From Bathynomus jamesi (taxonomy: Eukaryota > Arthropoda > Malacostraca > Isopoda > Cirolanidae), in the NCBI GenBank assembly GCA_023014485.1, contig JAJOZX010001729.1:186001-250000 (forward strand): 64,000 nucleotides of DNA. Reading direction: 5' to 3'. The translations under genes were made by a program, and so were the position numbers. The number at the start of each line of letters is the position of its first letter. Positions within the stretch are counted from its first letter, which is position 1. Below are positions 34,406-46,700 of this stretch, in pieces. The notes beneath the pieces are model-generated. The model searched no databases. It worked only from the letters and a program-made list of their open reading frames with translations, and had not been told where the DNA came from.

Positions 34406-34711
34406 TCACTCCGCCTTGATGAAGTTCTTGAAATAAGTCTGCATCGACTTCGGATCCAGAGTGGATGAACGAGGTCTCGACTGTGGAGGAGGCTGCAGTG
34501 TCGTTGGAGTTTTGGCAGGTTGTTCATCGATGGTTCTGATGGGGTTGAAACTTTGGTGACGCGGCACCTGGATATTGATCTCTGTAGGGGTAGACTCATC
34601 ATCATCATCGTCGTCATCATGATGATGTTTTAAACTGTGGTGGCGGGACCTCGGAGAAAGAGAGTGCCGTTCCCCGGGAGACACACTTCTAGAGTATCGC
34701 CTTTCTTCCGG
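34406..34711 (-). CDS. TBC1D1/TBC1D4: TBC1D1/4-like, last coding exon (15 of 15 visible)
   Basis: It follows a CGTTGCAG acceptor in phase 0 and encodes [20 protein letters not shown], a His/Asp run ([11 protein letters not shown]) and the end [13 protein letters not shown]. Beyond the catalytic region it is low complexity and weakly conserved. Stop TGA at 34406-34408. Confidence 0.85.
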   Translation of the reverse strand, partial: PEERRYSRSVSPGERHSLSPRSRHHSLKHHHDDDDDDDESTPTEINIQVPRHQSFNPIRTIDEQPAKTPTTLQPPPQSRPRSSTLDPKSMQTYFKNFIKAE

Positions 34712-37700
34712 CTGCAACGAATGGTTAATTTCTTAAACGCTGAAGGTAATACACTAAATAAAATAATTAAAAATATTGTAGCACTTACCTCCAGTAATGT
34801 ACCATCGGTGACAGAAGTCGGGATACACTAGGTCACAACAAATTTACTGGCAACTGTATCCCGACTATGAAAAAGCATAGTATATCTTATTTTCGTTTTT
34901 AATTGTTAGTTCCTCATGATTTTTAGAGCTTCACCACATGTGACAATGCTTTTAACCCTTTCTCGGTTATAGATGTTCCCTTTTAAGATGAAATAACAAA
35001 CTGGACACTTTTATTAGCAATCTTACCCGAGGTGACGACGCCTTGTGAGGTAGATACCGTTCGAGATTCGCTGGCACCACCTCAAACATTTCTTTGGTCG
35101 CATTTTTAGAAAGAACATCAATAAGTTGTCGCATGTTGTTCTTTTCCATTTCCAGCCATCTAACTCTCACTTCTAAATGATGTTGACTTTGTTGTAAACT
35201 CTGGAAAGTTTAATAATGTTTCACAAGATATCCATTCATGTTTCAACCGAACTAATCTAAAGCTAAAACACCACATTGCAGTTGAAAGGTGAACATTTTG
35301 CTCACTTGATTAGAAGACTCGAGAAATTGTTGACGGACTTTGGCCGAATGCAGTTGTTCTAATAGATCTAAATTTTGTCTTTTCAGGTTCTTACTAGCTT
35401 CCTTCAGTTTATTAATATTAGCATCTTGTTGGGGAAAGAAAAGTTCCTCTTGCAGAACTTGGTACTCTACCTCGTAGGCGGAAAGCAGATCCTTCACATT
35501 ACACTCGCATACCTAGTGCAAAGCAAGTAAAATATTAGAGATATCCGCTTTTTTTAAGTTATTATACTTCTCCCCAACGAACCTAACTATACTATTAAAA
35601 AAACAACTTTTCATTAAAACGAACTAAACATTCTTACTGAATAAAGCACACGGAAGACTTTATTAAACAGGATTGACATTTTTTTTCTGAAGCTTAACGT
35701 GGAATTTGGAACACGAACCTTAATCGCTGAAATCTAAAAATCACGAAACTTGCGATCTTCAAATTTATAGATCAGTGCCGTGACTGCGAGAGTATCCTGG
35801 CCGGACAACCATGCAGGATAATTATTATCCCCTTCTAAATTCGAGTTTTCTATACAGTACTTCCTTTATTACTTTATGCTATCTAGTACAGTAATACCTC
35901 TATTAACGAAAATCTGTCCTGAAGGGTTTGTTTTTTTTTTTTAAAAAAAATGAAAAAAAATTCATACAGCGGTTCAAAAACTACGAGCGTAAACGCAACC
36001 GTGGCAATGTTTGGTTTACATTTCTCATCAGCCAATCAGCTCAGCAAAGAGCTTCGCTAGTCTCCTCCCGCCCACCATTGTTCGATCGCCTCATGTTGGT
36101 GAATATTTGTTGTTCAAATGTGTATAATTACAGTGAATAAAAGCCTTCTAGTGGAAGTGATCATAATGTGTGAAAATTGTAAAGAAAATCTATATCTTTG
36201 GATGTGAAAATGCAAATAATCAGGCGGGTCGAAGCGGGCGAGAAGAAATCTGAAGTGGCGCAGTCGTTAGGGTTAGCGCAGTCCACCTTAAAGACCATTT
36301 TAAATCAAGCAGAGAAAGTGAAGGCATCAGTTCAGTTTACAACTACAGTAACTACCACTAAGTTAACAAGGACAAAAAACGGGAGCAAAGGCAGTGGTGC
36401 TCAATAAAATGAAAGCTCCGACAGAATTCACTGGTATTATAGTATTTAATGTTGTTTTTTTATTAATCACATTATTGCTTTTTCTGCTTATTTTAATTTA
36501 TATTCCTTTTTTACAGGTAGATGTTAGCTAAATTTAGTTGTTAATCTAATGAAATGTAGCGATGTACAGTATAGTGTATACCTCTAACTTATCCCTATTA
36601 TAACCTATGTTAAAGCTACCTCTGGTAACGAATTTTCTGACAACGGAGTGTTTTGTTGGAACGCAGCTACTTCGTTAATAGAGGTATTACTCTACTTGTT
36701 TCCTTAATGGAATACCCACGTGGGCAACGTCTGAAGTGTACGTAATACTGGGTGACACAAAAATATTGCTCAATTATTTTTGGGAGCAAAAGTAACGCTT
36801 GTGACGGCTGAACCAATACAGTCATGGCAAAGGTCACGTGACAGAGGGGACTTAGACCTTTACCTGGGATCCGAACCATCTACGAGGCGCTACATCATTC
36901 GAAAGCAGAGTACGGTCATCCATGCAACAACTGAACAGAACCAAAGCTGTTTAACCTCGCTAATCGGATGGGAAGCGGTTACATCTGTGTAAACTGATTA
37001 TAAACTCACTTCAGCAAAGAAAACACCGAGTTGACTAGTCTGTATGTTGGGCATGGTTGTCTTGAAGTACTCCATAATTTGTTCAAAGCTACGCAGTGAT
37101 AAGATATCTTGTTCGTGTGTCTGAAGAAGCACAAGAGCTACGCAGAATATGGCTTCCATTCCGATGAGGAACAAGAGATCTGAAAGGTTTTATATAAATA
37201 TATATATGAAATAAACTTCAACACGTGACCTACGCCGGGTCGAAACTGGGAAGTTATTTTTCTTAAAAAGTACACTATGTAAGAAGTTTCATTTTATCAT
37301 AACAAAATATTAAAAAAAAATCAAGCATGGGCTACCCTACTATCCCTATCACATGCTCCTCGTCCCTTTTTTAACTTCATATTTGCATATGTTTAATGTT
37401 GTTACATGATAAGTTGTTTGTTTAATGCTTGATATTTTGTTTCAGATGAATAGAAATAATTTGCTTTAATTATAATTTGAATTATTATAAATTACATATA
37501 ATTTGATTTTACTTTTGAAAATAAACTATGACTACTAGAAGCAAGTCCTCAAATGCAGTCTTTGGATATCCTACGGAATTCCCAGCAGCCATGACTCCTT
37601 CAAAAGCAGATGTTGTGAGACACTACCTTTTTGTGCGCCGTCGTGAAAAAGCTAAATCAAAAGGATCACCAACTGCTAATGATTGTTACAAGGTTGTTGT

Positions 37701-40700
37701 AAAAGATATTGAAGGCATTTGGATGAAATTTTCTTTTCCTACGATTAACACCAAAGGTATCTATCTTAAAGTCAGTCGATTAATAGAAGCAGCCTCAAAA
37801 TTAAACAAGGTGCCGTTACATCGAAGAAATGAAAGTTTTGCCTTAAAAGTAGCTCAGTATGATGAAATGTTTGATATATCTTCTTGTGAATGTTATGATA
37901 AGGGAATTGATAGGAAATCTTGCGGGTGTAAGGATAAAATACCAATGGCAGAATGGGAGTCTTTTGTGGGTCAAAAACAAAGAAAAAAAATCAGTTAGGA
38001 CCAATTGATCGCATAGCTAGTTCAACAAAGAAGAGATCTTTAGCAAGAGCCCAAGAAGCACAAAACCGTCAACTAAAAGCACAAGAAATGACTGAAGCCA
38101 CCAATGTTTTACCATCGGAATGTATAGAAAATACGAAGACGACATGGATGTAGATTCAGTGTGTCAGGATGTAGATTATGAGGCCGATTTAGAATTGACT
38201 GAGAATATTCAGAACAGGCACTCCTATAAAAACCTAGCATTAACAGCAGATCGTTATCGTGCAAGTTGTAGAGCTAGCTGCAATAGTCAATGCAGCTTTA
38301 AAAGATATGGGGATCCTTAACCACACCAACATGCTTGACAGAAAATTAGAAAGAGAAAGAAATCGCATGGGTGAAACAAATACTTTTAGGTCTAAATCCG
38401 AAAATTTGAAGATGGAGTGCCTTGGATTTGATGGAAGGAAAAATAACACTAACTAAAAATGGAAAGATAAAAGAACAACACTGTGTTATTGTGAAAGAAC
38501 CTGGAAGCATCTATGTAGACCATGTCACACCAGATAATGGAACTGCTCGCTGCATAGCAGAAGAGTTGATAACTATTATTATAGACTCGAACAGCACAGA
38601 TACTATCAAAGCTTTACTGTGTGATTGTACTCCTGTAAATACAGGAAAAATTGGTGGAGACATAAAACTAGTGAAATTCATCTTAAAAGACCAGTGCAGT
38701 GGTTGGTGTGCCTCTTGCATTTGAATGAGCTGCCTTTTATGCACGTCTACAAAGCCATTGATGGTAAAACAACAGGTCCAAATACTTTTGTGGGTTCAAT
38801 TGGGAATAAACTGAAAACAGATTTAACAAAATTGGAGGTAGTCAAATATTCTCGCGTAAAGGGAAACATTAAAGAAATTCCAGCAAACGTTGTGAAGGAG
38901 CTAAGCAGTGATCAAAGATATCTCTATGATGTGTGTCTGGCAGTGCAAACTGGAGACACTTCTCAAGATCTGTCCACTCGATCCTCAGGTACCCTTCACC
39001 ATGCTCGCTGGCTCACTCTAGCCAACAGTGTCCTTCGATTATATATCTCGACGCCAAATCCCATAAAAACCTTCAAAATATAGTCAAGATTAAATTATGC
39101 AGTTCAGGGTTCATACACAGGTACAAGAATAAATTTTCCTGATAATCCCCTGATATTTCAGATCTGATCCCCTCATATATAAAAATTATATAAAAATTGC
39201 ATAAAAGGTGTAAAAAAAAAAAAAAATTCACATTTCATATAACACAATTAAAACCTAATTTTTATTCTAACCTCTTAAAAACGTACGCAAAAATCCCATG
39301 GCAGGCTCAAAAAATTAATACTAGATAACAAAATGCATGAGTTTTATATAATGTAAAACAAATAGTGCTTATTTTAGTTAAATTATTTTATATTAACATT
39401 TTAAATTAATTTATAGTTAATTATTTGTAAATATTTTATAAATAATTTAAGTCCTAAATATTTCATAAATATTTTATATTCCCCTGATATTCTCAAAAAA
39501 AATCCAAGAAATTCCTGATATTTTTGCAGGTGTGTATGAACCCTGCAGTTCTATGTTCCAGGGTGGTTTAGATAAAATCTCATCCTAATGCAACTGATGG
39601 TGCATATAACTTTTGGCATTTAATGTGCTTGCTTCGAAATTTAGATGAACAACATAGATCAATCATAGAACCAGTATTAAAAAATTACGCCTACTTTGCC
39701 CACCCAGAAAATATACTCATATCAATGGTAACTGACAAGAGACTAGAAATTATGGAGCAAGCTATTCAGAAAATCATCCTTTCAAGAACAGGATTTTCAG
39801 GTACCAGAAACTTTGAGTTGCCTCGAATCCTCAATTTCCAATCTACTGACTACACCGAGATCTACAGAAGCTAAGGCTAACAAAGACCCTAAGATCCACT
39901 CTAAGGTTAGCCCAAGTTAGCCGACAAGTCAGAAAAATAGTCGGAGAGAATAGGAAAGGGGTGAAAGATGAAAAGTAAAATAAGAACACTTACAAGCCAT
40001 GCAAACACAGTCTTAACTCTCAGTCATACCATGCAAACTACAGACATGCAAGTAAGGAGAGGATAAGAAAAAAAAAAAAAAAGTGGGTTAGTTTACTCTA
40101 CGAGTTACATCTACGTTCATGTTAGTCTAATTTTTTTTATATATTTTTTATTTTATTGCTGGCGTCACACGCTGGCATTGATCGTCAACAGACTCATCCT
40201 CGACCACCACCCCCAGAGCTCCTGTTACTAATTGTTTTTTTATTTTAAACAACGTTAATGTTTTTAAAATGCCTATCTAAACAGTTCTTGAACGACTGAC
40301 GCGGGAAGATTACGTTTAAAGTAATTGATAAATGGAATAAAGAAGTTTTTAGCGATATTAGTAATGAAACGTCTGCCACGCAACTTAAATCCGTTATTAC
40401 GAGTATTGCTATTATCGAAAGTGAACAGTTTGTCAAAATTTACGTTATCGATGTTATTAACGATTTTGAAAACTTCAATAAGCTCCCCCCTTAATCTCCT
40501 AGTTTCGAGTGAATGCAAGTCTAACTCTTTTATCCTATCTTCATAAGGCTTGTTGCGCAATGACGGAATTAGTTCCGTGGCACGACGCTGAACCCTTTCT
40601 AACCTATCAATATCCTCGCGCAAATACGGGCACCAAAACTGAACGGCATATTCTAAATGAGGCCTGACTGGGGACTTGTAAAGGGGCAATATAATATCCT

Positions 40701-43700
40701 TCAATTTAAATTCGAAATTACGCGCTATGAAGCCTAACATCCTATTAGCTTTTGCGCAAGACTCCAGGCACTGGTTCCTAACTTTTAAATCCTTAGATAC
40801 GCGTACGCCTAAATCTACTTCCTCGTCAACGCTCGCTAACTCTCTATCATCCATCGTGTACGTGTAATTATTGTTACGAGAACCTACATGCAAAACTTTA
40901 CATTTGTCTACGTTAAATTGCATCTGCCACTTATCCGTCCACTCCATAATCCTATTTACATCGTCTTGGAGCCTATTTCTATCGTCCTCGTTAACAACCT
41001 TACCGCCTATTTTAGTATCGTCCGCGAATTTTGACACGTTACTAGTCAATCCTACATCTATGTCGTTAATGTAAATTACGAATAGCAATGGGCCTAACAC
41101 TGAACCCTGTGGGACACCGCTACCTACATCCAACCACCCCGATTCACTACCATTAACAACGACCCTCTGTCTCCTAGCACGAAGCCATTCCTCTAACCAG
41201 TTAGCTACCTGACCGCGTATACCGTGCGCTTTAACCTTCGCAATTAATCTTCTATGCGGAACTGTATCGAACGCCTTTTTAAAATCTAAATAAATAACGT
41301 CAGCCGCTCTATGCCTATCGTATTCGCGCACTATTTCGTTATAAAATTCTAACAAATTAGTTAAACAAGATCTATGGCGTCGAAACCCATGCTGACTACT
41401 ATTAATCAAATCTCTACTTTCTAAGTGATCGATGATACGATCCCTAACTACGGATTCCAAAAGTTTACCGACAATTGACGTTAAGCTAATGGGCCTATAA
41501 TTGCTAGCTACTGTGCGGTCGCCTTTTTTAAAAATGGGCGTGACGTTAGCTAATTTGAAGTCTTCAGGAACAATCCCCGTTTCGAGTGACTGATTAAAAA
41601 TCTTCGTTAAGGGGCCTACGATAACGTCTTTCAAATGCCTGGGATAAAAAGCGTCAGGGCCTGGAGCCTTGCTAACTTTTAGCCTATCGATATAATGCGT
41701 AATCTCACCCTCGTAAACAATTATTTCATCCAAAATAGTCTCGCTACTAAATGGAACGATATCGTCCACGTCGGGGACATTATTTACGTCTTCTACGGTA
41801 AAAACTGTCGCAAAAAAGTTATTGAAAATACCCGCCATCGGCTGCGCCGTTAACATCCACTAGAGGGCCTATGTTATCTTTTATTGGCTTACGATTATTG
41901 ACGTATTCAAAAAACTTTTTTGGATTATGTTTACTATCCGCAGCTATAAGTATCTCTAAATTACGCTTAGCATTCCTAACTGATCTTTTAACCTGACGTC
42001 TAAGCTCGATATATCTATTAAAGTTAGCTGCCGTGCCATTGCACTTATTAAGTCTATACGCTCTGTTACGCTCGTTTATGAACTCGCCTATTTCCCTAGT
42101 CCACCACTTGGGCCTACCATGATTTCTAGCGCGCTTGGGCCTACGAGGAATAAACTCCCTTTCAATATTCATAAAACTTTCTTTAAACGCCTCCCAATGC
42201 AAATTTGTGTCATTACCCATAAATAAGTTATCCCAGTCCACTACTCTCATCCTATCCGCAAAACTATCAAAATTAGCCCTACGAAAATCAGGGACTTCTA
42301 TTACGTTACTATCCTTAGTGTTTTCTATCAATAACTTAAACCTAAGAATTTGATGATCACTACATCCTAAACTCTCGCCTACTTCTAAACCTTCGACTAT
42401 ATTTTCGCCGTTCGTCATCACCAAATCTAAAATATTGTCACCGCGCGTTGGTTCGGTAACCATCTGTCGTAAAAAATTATCCTCCATGAACTCAATCAAT
42501 CTCAAACCCTCCTCATTACCAGTAAAAGTCTCGTAATTAACATTAGGGCAGTTAAAGTCTCCGACAATTATACTATTCCGATTGTCAATAAAGTTACCAA
42601 GAAGTGAGTAAAATCTAGTATCGGTGTCGAGGGTTGAACGGGAGGTCTATAAACAACAAAATTAAAACTAATACTACGCGCCCTAACTTCAACGCATATC
42701 GCATTAATTGCTGCCGGAAAATCTATCTTAACCTCGATAGCCCTAAGGGAATTACGAATGTACAGCAAAACGCCGCCACCAAACCTATGTAACCTATCAT
42801 TAGTAAAGAGTTTAAAACCCGGTATATCAAGTTCCCCCAACAAGTCCCGAGTCACGGTATTTAACCACGTTTCAGTGATAGCAACTATATCGTAGTTGCC
42901 GGAATAAATTATCGCCTTAAATTCGTTTAATTTATTTCTAATACTACGCGCGTTACAATAAAAGACGTTTAAGTTATTTTTTACCACGGGCCGGCGTTTT
43001 AAACTATTTTTCACGTCGGGCCCCGTTCCCCGGACCCACAACGTTTAAAGAAGGCTTCGACCTATACAGCTTTCGCACGTTTTCGTCATTAACCTACCTA
43101 GCCTAGCATTACCTATTTCATTAAAATGCACCCCATCTTTTATAAAAAGGCTAGGATCACTGAATTCGGACCACAGCTTTACGAAGGGTACATTTTCCTC
43201 AGCACAAATCTCTTCTAATTTATTATTCAAAAATATTGTTTTTAATCCTAAGACCCAAACCGTGCCTAGGGGTAATACCTAGAACTAAAGACCTATCTGA
43301 CCTCGCCTTCAGGGACCTAATTAACCCCCTATATCTCTCCAAAAGGTCAGGCACTCTCGTATCGGGCCTATACGAGTCGTTGCCTCCTACCATCGTCACC
43401 AACATCGAGTGACGGGAGGCAACGTCAATCCTATCCACTTCGTCTCTAACTCTGTCAACCCTGGCCCCTGGGAGACAGACCCTCCTCCTCTTGGTTGGAT
43501 GCCGTTCAACGAACTCTTGTCCATGTGGCGCACTAAAGAGTCCCCAATTAAAATAGTTTCCCCTCATTCACGTCCCTTTCCAAATGGGCGAAAGGGTTCG
43601 AAACCTCGATAGGGGGGGGGGTTCCTATCACCTAACGTACGCAGCCTAGCTCCACCCCTAACTTCTCTAAATCCCTCCCCATCTACTACTCTCGGACCAA

Positions 43701-46700
43701 CCTTAACCCCTTCCTCAACTCTCCAACCTTCCCGACAAGCTACCTAAACTAAAACTAGGTTACGCACCTCACCCTTCAAATTACTAACGTCTTCAACGTT
43801 AGTATTGGTTCGGCTTTCGTCAACTGTAGCCCTACCCCTGCCCTCATCAAGCGTTGCAAGTCTTTCCGTTACCTCACGTACACTGCGTTTTATGTCAACT
43901 ATTTCCTCCATTAACTCGCAAAAGAAAAAACTGATCTCTCGGTAATCGCCATAGGACCACCGTTATAATCTTTAAATTCCGAATACCACCGGTTTACCCT
44001 ACACCTAACACACGACGCTTTCTGCGACGGCATCGCGCAGTTAAAAATTAGTTTATAACAGTCACAAGTTCAAATTAAATTAAGCTGGCACGCTATGAAA
44101 ACTTCTAAATCGCTAAAAACCACTAATATTCAATTATTTAACTATAACAATGTGAATATAAACGCAAGTATATAAAATTCAAAACTTTCCAAAAGTAAAA
44201 TTCTTAGCAATATGCAAAAGTAGATGCAATATCAGAGAGCAATATCCTTCATCGCTGTTAAACAATTTTAGCGACGATGAGCTACTACAGGCTCGATATA
44301 AGCCACTGGAGATAGCTTCTTTTCCATGCCACAGTCAAAGTGTGAAAAGGGCAGTGAACCTAGTAACAAAGGCATGTCAGGAAAGAACAGGATATGACAA
44401 CCATCAAAAGTTTATCTTAAACTCATTAGAATCAAGGCGAAAACTGCCCAAGTTTGAATGAGTAAGAAACATATTAAATAAAATTTCCTTATGATATTGA
44501 AAATTTCTTCCCTTTTGATGTGATAAGGAACAATGAAAAAGTGAATTGAATTTTAGCATATTTATTGTGCCTCTAATTTTCCTAATATGTAGTGTACATT
44601 ATTAAATAAAATATTATACGTTAATAAATTTTTGTCATCAAAAACCCTGAATGTAGAGCAAGTCTCGTATAAATAGAATATTCTTCAATATAGGTCAAAA
44701 AGTGAAAAATTGTGCCAGGGGTAGGAGGCTTTGAACAGCGAAAATAATTTATGAGGGGGTTCCTGTATTTCACCCTCACAATATGTACCTTTTCAATATA
44801 AAATTTCGACCCGGCCTAAGTCGTATACCCACTACTCTCAAATTTGAACTTCACCTCGTTGTTATTATGCGTTTTCGGGAAATGAATAAATTTGTAGAAA
44901 TACATATTTGAAAGAATAGTTAGACAGAAAATCTATGACTTTTTGGAAACTCAGAATGCTGGGCCGGCCACTCCTTGTCAATGCTCGTAGGTAAGGTGAT
45001 CTTTGGAATACTTTCGTAACAACACTGGGGAATGAGTTTCCAAGCTGTTTTACTATTTGTGTAAAAACTTTACATTGTTGTAACTATAAGCATGGTATGA
45101 CGGTTTTTAATTCTATTTTCGTATGCTGTCTTTTTTGTTTGTGCTAGCCTGGAGTGGTTTTCAGGATCGTGTTAGCCCGTAACTTTTGTAAATACTTACC
45201 AAATGCCCTGGCGACGAAATTAAGAGGAAATTGAGAAGCAAACATGGTGAGGAACCAAGGTGCTGCGTACAACTGAGGAGTCACTTCATGTTCCTCCAGA
45301 TGCTCATATAACTCATGCAGTTTGTCGTGAAGTAATCGAGACAACTGATACATTCTGATCTGAAGGAATATTTATAAGTAGCGTAGGATTTTACGTTTAA
45401 GCTATAAATATAATTCAATCTCGAGCACTACATTTAACATCAGAATTAGTAGAGGCTGTTTCTCTATATTATTATACTATAACAATAATACGTCATAATT
45501 TATGATAATGAAAACTCACTCTAATAGACAGAGTTTATTTTCACAACAGTTTCGATGCCCACTGGCATCCTCTTCGGGTGGATACAGAAAAACGAATGAA
45601 CCAAAAACAAGAGGGGAAAACAGTCCAGGGACCATTAAGAAATTCGCACCTTGGTTAGATCCCGTTCTCCCGACAGTGGAAGGGCATTTTTATTAAAGGG
45701 ACCCCGCTTATAAGTACATTCGCACAAATTTAAAACTATCTTTTTGTTCTATACATACAGATTCTATTATTTTTTTTACATAATTATTACATTTATTATT
45801 AAATTTATTACATTTAATATTGCATTATTATTTATTACAGAAATTATAAATTTATTATTACATTGATTATTACACTGTTGTTTATTATACAGAAATTGTA
45901 AACCGAAAAATGAATGAAAAAGGCGAGAAGGAAACAATCCAGAGACCATTAAGGAATTCGCACCTCGGCTAGATCCCGTTCCCACGACCCCAGAAGGGCA
46001 TTTTTATTAAAGGGACTCGCTTATAAGTACATTCGCACAAATTAAAACTTCTTGTTCTATACATACAGATTCTATAATTTTGGCGTAATTACTGCATTTA
46101 CGTTTTTAACATTTATTATTATTATTACCTTTACACTAATTATTATATTTATTTTATTACCTTTATTATTAGATTTATTGCATTTATAGGTACAGGGTGT
46201 CCGAGAATTATCTGTACAATTTTTGGCTGTTATTAAAAGTCAACCATGAAGTGTAGAAATTCCAGTGTTGTCCCATTTTACCGAGAATCTCATTAAGTTT
46301 TTTCTGATACCAAGTTGTGACAAGTTTTTTGAAATTCCAGTGTCCGAACATTATCTGTACAATTTCATCTTTTAATAAAATTCTTGATAACACACGTAAA
46401 ATTCTTTAACAAGATTATTTACAATCTGTATTTTCAAAAGTTTCTTTTATTAAAGTAACGTTGTTACAAACATTCGATATGTGCACCATTAGTGATTCGC
46501 AAAACATCCAATCGATACTCCAAATGTTGCCATGTACGCTGCAGCATATCCACATCAATTCGCTCAATAGCAGCTGTGATTCTTGCTTTTAAATCATCAA
46601 TGTCTGTCACCCGCGTACATTTCTAAAAAACTTGTCAAAACGTGGTATCAGAAAAAACTTAATGAGATTCTCTGTAAAATGGGACAACACTGGAATTTCT

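Larger units (their letters stand above)
39872..44190 (-). mobile_element. CR1/L2-type LINE, nearly full length
   Basis: Minus-strand non-LTR retrotransposon with ORF1 (SGNH-type) and ORF2 (endonuclease plus RT), inserted in the unclassified transposon. Both ORFs contain only a few indels, so it is young compared with the jockey/CR1-like copy at 19860-33008. Ends are set from where the host coding sequence stops and resumes and are approximate. No target duplication was identified. Confidence 0.8.
37528..44461 (+). pseudogene. unclassified transposase-like protein, broken and interrupted
   Basis: Pieces at 37528-39080, about 39590-39860 and about 44200-44461 form one protein. The N-terminus [33 protein letters not shown] and a Cys cluster ([18 protein letters not shown]) is followed by [11 protein letters not shown] and LGFDGRK. 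Next come [34 protein letters not shown] and [17 protein letters not shown]. It ends with [18 protein letters not shown] and [11 protein letters not shown], stop 44459-44461. I recognise this architecture from many uncharacterised arthropod and aquatic-animal proteins. The D-bearing strands and a C..H-like region suggest an RNase-H-fold transposase (inference). Frameshifts near 37960, 38110, 38310 and 38450 disable it. Confidence 0.65.
37231..44818 (+). mobile_element. unclassified DNA transposon, host of a LINE and a MITE
   Basis: Inverted ends TACGCCGGGTCGAAA (37231) and TTTCGACCCGGCCTA (to 44818). Inside are a plus-strand transposase-like gene in pieces, a hAT MITE (39106-39543) and a CR1/L2-type LINE (39872-44190). 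Without these it would be about 2.8 kb. Its protein is a diverged relative of that of 24936-28336. Target duplication is unclear. Confidence 0.65.
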
